In this document: in pieces, positions 57,474 to 64,000 of the stretch
How positions within the stretch are numbered: position 1 is the stretch's first letter
Layout: each line of letters opens with the position of its first letter
Assembly (NCBI GenBank): GCA_944990035.1
Contig: CALYLX010000066.1
Location: forward strand, 682,001-746,000
Direction: 5' to 3'
Source: Clitopilus passeckerianus
Lineage: Eukaryota > Basidiomycota > Agaricomycetes > Agaricales > Entolomataceae
Length of the DNA stretch: 64,000 nucleotides
The notes under the pieces: generated by a model
Database searches by the model: none
The model's input: the letters and a program-made list of their open reading frames with translations, nothing else
What the model was told of the DNA's origin: nothing
Made by a program: the position numbers and the translations under genes

Positions 57474-59564
57474 TTACCGGGAATATGGATGGAAATTGTG
57501 TTGGCCCCGAGAAGACATCCTGGCGGGTCCAGGTCCAGCCGCAGCGGCTCCCATCCTTCCCATACCTCCTCCCATACTCGTAATGTTCGGTCGCATGCCC
57601 ATTCCCATTGCATTCATCCCACCCATATTCGGATTGCCGCCCATTCCACCCCCTCCCATGACACCATTCATAGCCACACCCATAGGTCCCATTCCCATTC
57701 TCATGCCACCCATGTTGCCCATCCCAGGCATGCCGCCCATAGCACCCATGTTGGCCATTCCGTTCATGTTTGCCATACCCTGCATCCCGCCATTCATCAT
57801 GTTCATGCCATTCACGGCCATCGGGTTGAAGCCTCCCATGCCCATGCCCATGCCCATCATTGCCATCGGGTTCATGTTCATCATTGCGTTCATGTTCCCA
57901 CCCATCATCGGCACTTGGTTCATGGGTCGATTGAACATCATAGGAAGCGCGTTCTGTTGTTGTTGCTGCACCATGTTATTAGGTGCCATCTTGGTCAACT
58001 GGTCGGAATGACCACTGTCTCGCCCAGTGTTAGGTGTTGCTGAGTTACGAGCTTGGTCGCGTTGACTGCGAGGTTGAGCCGCTTTGACTTCAATCTAAAT
58101 CAATGTGAGTATCTTGGCCTCTGTCAGAACAATTCTAATCTTACCTGTTTGTCATCAAGGATAAGACCAACCTTGCCGACCAGCTGGTCTGCATGGGTGG
58201 CATCTTCATACGTAACGAAGCCAAAGCCTTTGGAACGTCCAGTTTCACGGTCCATCATAACAGTGGCATCGACGACCTTGCCATACGTATTGAAGAACTC
58301 TTTCATGGATTCCGAGGTTGTGCTGGGAGACAGGCCTCCAACAAAGAATCTTGTGTTCTTAAGATGCTCTTCTCTTGGAATAGCTCGCTTGGGGTCAATC
58401 TATAGAATTTTGTGAGATGGATAAACAACATAACATGTATGTACTTACAGCTTTGCCATCAAGTATATGCTCTTTTCCAAGGACCGACTTGACTGAGTCT
58501 TCGTCCTCGAACGTCAAAAATGCGAACCCTCTCGAGGTACCATTGGGATCTCGCATAATTGTGCAAGCATCCACCTTTGATTGTTTGAGTCACGAAAAGC
58601 TCAGTTTGCATGACAAGGGTGAGATGTACCTTGCCAAATTGTTGAAAGTAGTTCCTCAAGCCTTCTACTCGCCGAAAATGATAGGTGGAGAAAGATCGTG
58701 ATTAGCGGTACGTGGTGGGATAAAATACGAGGGCAATATACCATCTGTTGTATCCCAAGAGAGTCCGCCAATGAATAGTTTGCTATCCGACAGGTCGAAG
58801 ACGATGGTAGAGGGTAGCGATAGCGAAGCATCGAAATAACGGTATCAAGGTAGTATTTCGACGGTAGTTGAAGGAGAAGGTGCCCAGAGTATCCAATCGT
58901 CAGTATATCTGTATGACCGGAATGCAAGAGTAAAGTGACGGGGCAGCGTAGCACACTATCGTAGCACGTAGGTGGTAAACTGTCCAAAATTGTGGAATCT
59001 GGTTGTTTGACCATAGTAGTGGAATCGTACAGAGAACCAAGCTCTTCGCAGTAGCAGGCATATCGACAAAAAGTAAACTCACCCATGGTCGTGCATTTCG
59101 GAGGGCTTCTTTCCGTAAATGGTGTCAGCAGCCTCGTCTTGCTTCACAGCACCAGAAGCACCGTTGACAGTGCCATTTGCAAAAGATGGAATTGCTTGTG
59201 GCCGCGGCTGGCGTTCTTGACTAGGTGTTTGCTGGTATGCAGAGAACTGTTGCGCGATTTGAGCAGAGTATGAGAGTGAGTTCTGCGAGGATGAGGGTTT
59301 AGGAGGAAGCGCGTGAACATTATCTGCCGTTCCCGCAGGCAATGCCTTGTTCTTATTTTCTTCGACAGGAGATACAGGCTCAGATACAGGCTCCAAGAAG
59401 TCTTCGTCCTGTATACCGTCCAGTTGCGTGTCTTCGGTGCCGTCTTGCAAATCGACCTCGTCGCCATAGATGTCTGCCAAATAGACTTGAGTTATATTCG
59501 TTTCATAGCATATATTGAGGTTCATACCACCGTAGATATCGGTGTCGATATTAGACTTCGACAT
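57474..59564 (-). CDS. Two-RRM RNA-binding protein, Musashi/Hrp1-like
   Basis: hnRNP-type protein likely acting in mRNA 3'-end processing, export or translation control. Exons (minus): 59564-59528, 59473-59083, 58782-58742, 58664-58630, 58574-58449, 58399-58145, 58094-57474; they sum to 501 aa. The N-terminus is acidic then Gln/Ser-rich. RRM1: KLFIGGLSWDTTD, then NPxGTSRGFAFLTFED. RRM2: RFFVGGLSPSTTSESM, then SKGFGFVTYED. Both RNP1 and RNP2 are intact. The last 165 residues are almost only Met, Gly and Asn, preceded by a Gln run, giving a prion-like low-complexity tail. One intron (58783-59082) is 300 bp, much longer than the others here. Spliced RRM exons are unusually short (35 and 41 bp). 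Confidence 0.9.
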
Positions 59565-59819
59565 GTCGGTCAAGCTAACCAGATTGTGGGTCCAGAGGAA
59601 GAGGAACGCTTAGAGTCAACACGGGGACGTGACAACTCAAGGTTATGTGGCAGTGCACCTGTGGTCAGAGCACAAGCTGGCCCGCTCATGGTCCCCCTGC
59701 CTGGTGCCCACAAGTCTACCATTCCTACCGCTGAGTCGACTCCAAACAGTTGTTAATAAGGTAAATAGTTTAGCCAATTACAGAAGTATCCAATATAAGC
59801 ATCCTAGTCGGAGAGTAAT

Positions 59820-62800
59820 TTAATGCACCTCATTCGTGAGTTGCTGTCCATTCTGACCCTCACGAAGTCGTTGCATAGTCCTCTCAGCGACTGCATCATA
59901 CACGTAGTTTACAGGTTTATGGCGCCTCCAAGAATCTTCGTTGTCCGAATCATCAGAATCGCGTCTGTCATCCACATTCGCGCCATTCCTGTCGTCAAAG
60001 TATAATTCATCGCCGTCGTATGGTTCTGTTTCGTCGTGTTACAAAGTTAGCAATCAAATTAGTGAATTGAAATTACAAGTACTAACGTTCAGTAACCTCA
60101 TCCACGGCAGCCCGGCGCTTCCCAAGTGCCTTCTCACTGAGAGGTTGAATGAATGTCTGATCTCCGGCCTCATAGGTGTCATACGAGCTTTGTCGGTATG
60201 GATCATGCTGAACGTGTTGCTGAACGTGCAATGAGCCCATGCCATTCTGGAGAGCCTCAACGCTACGATCGCGTTGTGCATGCCCTACTTGAGAGTGAGG
60301 TGCATGTCCGTACGACTCATGAAGAGGGGTTTGAGGGGACGGCGTTCGGGACGGAGCATAAGCATGGGAAATAGGATGTGCTGGAAGTCGAGGACCGTTA
60401 GGTGCAGGCGGAGGAGGAGCCAGAGTGGTGCCTTCCACATGAGTCGGATGGGTATGGTGGGTATACGCGGAAGGCATGGGGGAATTCGATCTTGAGTGAT
60501 TCGAGGATATACTGGCCTGCTCGCCGTGAGAAGCAGAGGTGTCGGACGCATAGGTTCCATCTTCGTATTGATATAATTGCTACCAAATCTCGTGAGTAAC
60601 CTATCAGCAATATTCGCTGAATATAGACTTACCCTTCTATCCATCCTAACCTGCTGTCGGCTGATATCTTCCGCCTTCCGCTCTAAAGCCACTCTTTCCA
60701 GATCTTCATATTGGTTCATAGCCCCCACAAGGTCCTCGAGTGCATTGAGCAATGCGGCAAGAAGTTGCTCCTCAGTGGTTAGTTCCGTCGGTTGGTCAGA
60801 AGTCGGTATGCCGTTTTCTTGATCTTCACGATTCTTTGCAACCCGAGATTGCTCCGCACCAGCAGAGGCCCACGGGATTTGTGCAAAGATGAGCTCATGC
60901 GAAGCACGGCATTTCGAGTAAAATTCCTATGGTGATGAACGAATATGGAATTAGTGCTTTTGAAACGGGGGGCGTATTTTTGGTACCAACCTTTATGACG
61001 TCTGAATCCTTCAGATCCTCTGGCCGACAAGAAGCCAAAGACTGCGAAAGGACGGAAGCATTACCCAGGGCAATTTTGCACTCTTGGAAGAGACGGCGAA
61101 TATCCTCATCGGGCGGAATTATCTTGGTGTGTAAGGGTGATTTCTTCCGCTTCTGTGGAGCCTGCATACATGCAGCTTTAATATGCAATACGGGTAGGAA
61201 GAATTCTGAACCATACCGGCGAGGGAGCAGGTTGCAGCGTGACAGACTGGGGCGGCTGGTCTACAGGGACTTGAACCACCAAGGGTTCTTGGTATATCCC
61301 CTGAGGAATCTCATAGTGTGAATTACGACTAGAGGCAGGCGGGTTAAACATCGCGTCGTCGTTATCAAACGGCACACCCTAGTGGGAATCAGCAACCAGT
61401 TCAATGGGAGTCTCATTCAATGGGCGAACCTCATCTGGCTTGTCGTGCGGTTTCACTCTTCGCCATAAGCCTCTGAACCCGGTATCCTTTTCTGTAAGCA
61501 AAATGAGGTGAGATCAACAGCAAAGTAGATTGGCGAAGAGTCGCGTACTGGAACCACTGGCATATGCAGCAGCAGCAATAACATCCAACAACCGTTCCCG
61601 AACCACAGGTGAAGTCCTGGATGAGGTCAACAGCTCCTCAAGTGTATCAAGGAACTTCCTTGATGTTGATTGAGAAATGAAGATTTCGGAAGAGTTTCGA
61701 AGCATAATTGCCCATAGCTAGAGGAATCAGGTAAGATCAGCGGTTGAAGATGATGGAGGCGAATGATGATAGTACCCTAGCTGCTGATAGTTGTGCCGCA
61801 GGCTCACCGTACCTGAGAGGAACGGCATCAATGAGTTGAAGGAGTTTTGATAGGGACGGAACAGAGCTCACTTGAACTCGCGACGTAGGGCACGAACAGC
61901 CTCCTTGGCGTTGTTTTCGCTGGCAGAGGCTTTTTCGCAAACATCAAGGACGACAGTCCAGTTCTCCGAAGCGGTAGCAGTTAAGTAGCCTAGAGTAATG
62001 CCATGAGATGAAAATGGGCCCTGAGATCCGGGATATGGGTTTGACCATACCGATCATACGTGTGAGTTCGTTCAGGCCGTCGGGTCGTTCTTGTCTGGGA
62101 CGCTCCAGTACTCTTCGCTGCTGCTGCTGCTGTTGCTGGTGGTCCTTCGACCTTTGTTGTTCGCGCTCTCTTTCCCGGTCGCGTTCTGTGACCTTATCCT
62201 TTTCTTTATCCTTATCTCTATTCCAAAAGCCCCATTTTTCTTTCTTTTCAACCCGTTCTTCGCGATGCCCTATATCTGAGTAGCTTCCGGTGTTCGCATA
62301 AAATTGGTCCTCCGAATAAGATCTTGTTTGCTGTGGGAACCCACCGGGCTGTAACCCGGCGCCTTGTGTTGGTGGATCTAGAGCTCGTAGAATGCCAAGC
62401 GCCACTGGTGCATTGGGCTGTCGGTTTTTGCGACTTGACTGTTTGTATTGCTGATGCTGCTGGTATTCATAATCCTTGAGGTGGGGCGGTATTCTAGTCG
62501 TCGGCGTCGAAGACTGGGTATTGATACTGAATGGTGAAGGCGATCGAGCACCATTAGGACTGGGTATCGGGGGCGATGCACCCGGGGGTAGCGACGTGTA
62601 GGAGGAATTTCTTGAAGGCGTAGACGATGAATTATGGTGCTGATGTCGCAGCTGAGCTTCGTCCTGAGAAGAAATAACTTCCCATCGGTCCTCCTCACTA
62701 GATGTTCGCCTTAGATTACGAACCTGGCCACTTGATAGAGGTTGTGGTGGATATGCCTGAGGCGGTGGTTGCTGTAGCTGTTGCTGAGGGACCTGCTGGT

Positions 62801-62982
62801 GCAGATAAACAGCATGCTGCTGGTGTATCGGTGTAGGTACAGTGTGATCCTAATGTCGAATTGGTTATTAGCAACTTGACAGGGCCTTGACTCTTGCCAG
62901 AAGTGTCGCTAACCTCGGGCAAACCTGATTGGAGGTTACTTTTGCTGTTCTTCTGTTTATTGTGACCGAAAAGTTTCTTCAT
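59820..62982 (-). CDS. VHS and GAT-like domain trafficking adaptor
   Basis: Starts MKKLFGHNKQKNSKSN at 62982. A long Gln/Pro/Ser-rich N-terminal region follows, with a charged coiled segment of alternating K/D/E/R. A VHS domain (about 62050-61500) reads LNELTRMIGYLTATASENW, VLDVCEKASASENNAKEAV and AAQLSARLWAIMLRNSS-like sequence. Next come KWRRVKPHDKPDEG-like linker and a helical GAT-like part (PPDEDIRRLFQECKIAL, SLASCRPEDL, LLAALLNALEDLVGAMNQY). The tail is Pro/Ser/His-rich and ends RLREGQNGQQLTNEVH. VHS-GAT proteins bind ubiquitinated cargo and sort it at endosomes; yeast Lsb5 and GGAs are relatives. Several introns were seen (near 62830, 61990, 61735, 61470, 60600, 60050). The bulky N-terminal extension before VHS is unusual. 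Confidence 0.8.
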
Positions 62983-63541
62983 GATGTGTTACAGAGCGCG
63001 TTACCGAGGCCAATCTGGCGATATTAACTGTCGAAATAGAGCGTCGATGATTGAGCTAAGGCGGTAACTGAACGCCAGCCAACATAGAACTGGGCAATGG
63101 CAACAATTGATGGGGCTGTGTCCCCGCACACGTGGCTATCTAATCAGATCCTCGAAGGGCTAATCGTTTCCTCAAACAACCAGGTCGTGTTGAGCCTTAA
63201 GAACTGTGTATTTGGAAATACCACTAGCCATTAAATGAGGTGCTGTGGATGGGGTGTGCCAGGGGGGTGGCCTCGTAATCTCAACCCCCTGCCGACCCTT
63301 GCATCATCTCATCGATTTCGCAGTTTGGGAACAGCCGGAACCTCCCACTGGGGTACGGCTACGGCGGTTGTCGCTTGGCCTGCCAAAATTCGGGGAAGTG
63401 AACATATTCACAAGCGTTCGACCTGTCGCACAAGTTTCAAGGTCGATCATATCCAAACTTTTCCGGATATACATGTTTTTAATTTACTTAGCCAGATGAA
63501 GCTTTTGAGCTACAATGTTTGTTGCAACATTCAACGGCTCT
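62983..63541. other. Intergenic, upstream of the VHS gene
   Basis: Holds the presumed VHS-gene promoter and the 3' end region of the GH3 gene, whose transcription also runs on the minus strand. No gene was recognised. Confidence 0.45.
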
Positions 63542-64000
63542 TTAGGCACCCTTGACAGGTAGCCGTCCCCCTGCATTGGCACCTTCAGTTATGGCATCCA
63601 CCAGCGCCTCAAATGCCTGAGAGGTAAACTCGAACGTCGCCAAATACGCACTCCCCTCCCACCTCTCTCTCTCCCCAAGAAGGTCATACGGACCACAGCT
63701 CGCCACCACGACCAACGGCAACCCCTTCAACTGACCACGTGTCTCCTCCAAGCACGTCTGCTGCCACGCACTGCTATTCGCGTTTCTCGTCACAAACACA
63801 ACTGCACCTGCATTGGCAGGAACAGCCTCGATGGGCGCCTGCGCGGCGTACACAACATGTTGAGTAGGAACTCGTTCTTGCAGCCCCTTTGCCAGGCTAA
63901 TATAAGAAGCACCAGCAGTGTTCCTGACCATCCCCGAAGGATCTCTGAGCATTTCCTCCGGGTCGTCAACCGCTCGATTTAGAGATTCCTTGGTGGGAGT
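63542..64000 (-). CDS. Glycoside hydrolase family 3 protein, C-terminal part
   Basis: The frame is open from the window edge to TAA at 63544-63542, so about 152 C-terminal codons are seen. The reading VVFVTRNANSSAWQQTCLEE, LPLVVVASCGPYDLLGERE, AYLATFEFTSQAFEALVDAI and GGRLPVKGA fits the C-terminal alpha/beta sandwich of GH3 enzymes of the NagZ-type (beta-N-acetylhexosaminidase-like) group. In these, GPYDL and the final GxLPV are typical. The catalytic N-terminal domain is outside the window, so activity cannot be judged. Confidence 0.6.
   Translation of the reverse strand, partial: TPTKESLNRAVDDPEEMLRDPSGMVRNTAGASYISLAKGLQERVPTQHVVYAAQAPIEAVPANAGAVVFVTRNANSSAWQQTCLEETRGQLKGLPLVVVASCGPYDLLGERERWEGSAYLATFEFTSQAFEALVDAITEGANAGGRLPVKGA

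Noticed and set aside
57489..58043. His-rich plus-strand open frame
   Set aside because: It is the antisense shadow of the Met/Gly-rich tail of the RRM protein (ATG reads as CAT).

Overview
The window looks like an agaricomycete (mushroom-forming basidiomycete) chromosome. The evidence is short GT-AG introns of about 45-60 bp throughout, a spermidine synthase-saccharopine dehydrogenase fusion typical of basidiomycetes, and Tad1-like LINE, chromovirus and Copia elements. All calls are made by reading translations; no database search was possible.

The window splits into two compartments. Left, about 1-38.3 kb, is a transposon island. A Ty3/Gypsy chromovirus (copy 1, 997-8206, TSD TCTTT) is followed by low-confidence host-like genes: a multi-exon unknown at 8230-10659, a BTB-like gene on the minus strand at 10667-11520, and a broken integrase-core gene at 12007-13805. 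Next comes a Tad1-like LINE that has lost its reverse transcriptase core (14341-19740) and a second LINE ORF1 remnant cut by an intact Tc1/mariner transposon (21578-23201, 212-bp inverted repeats, TA target). Last is a Ty1/Copia element (23484-38333, TSD TGCAA) that carries two later insertions: a full inverted Gypsy copy 2 (24994-32235, TSD CTAAG) and a Gypsy solo LTR (35842-36326, TSD AAATC). Each target duplication was read directly on both sides.

Right, about 39-64 kb, is ordinary gene-dense sequence. In order it holds the SPE3-LYS9 fusion (-), a multi-pass membrane protein (-), a mitochondrial ACOT9-type acyl-CoA thioesterase (+), an MLKL-like protein with an N-terminal helical domain and a kinase-like domain (+), a TKL-type kinase with a C1-like zinc finger (-), an NCS1 nucleobase/allantoin-type permease (+), an AT-hook/Kelch-like protein (-), a two-RRM Musashi/Hrp1-like RNA-binding protein (-), a VHS/GAT-like trafficking adaptor (-) and the 3' end of a GH3 glycosidase (-). 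For five of these genes I could place every splice site and the summed exons stay in frame.

The main novelty candidates are the Gypsy family's probable Tf1-type self-priming, its extra zinc-binding ORF3 after pol, and its ATG-less open frame upstream of gag. Others are the RT-less LINE, the Tc1 element whose long terminal repeats are themselves bounded by inverted motifs, the second LTR-like block inside the Copia 3' end, and the MLKL-like cell-death candidate gene.
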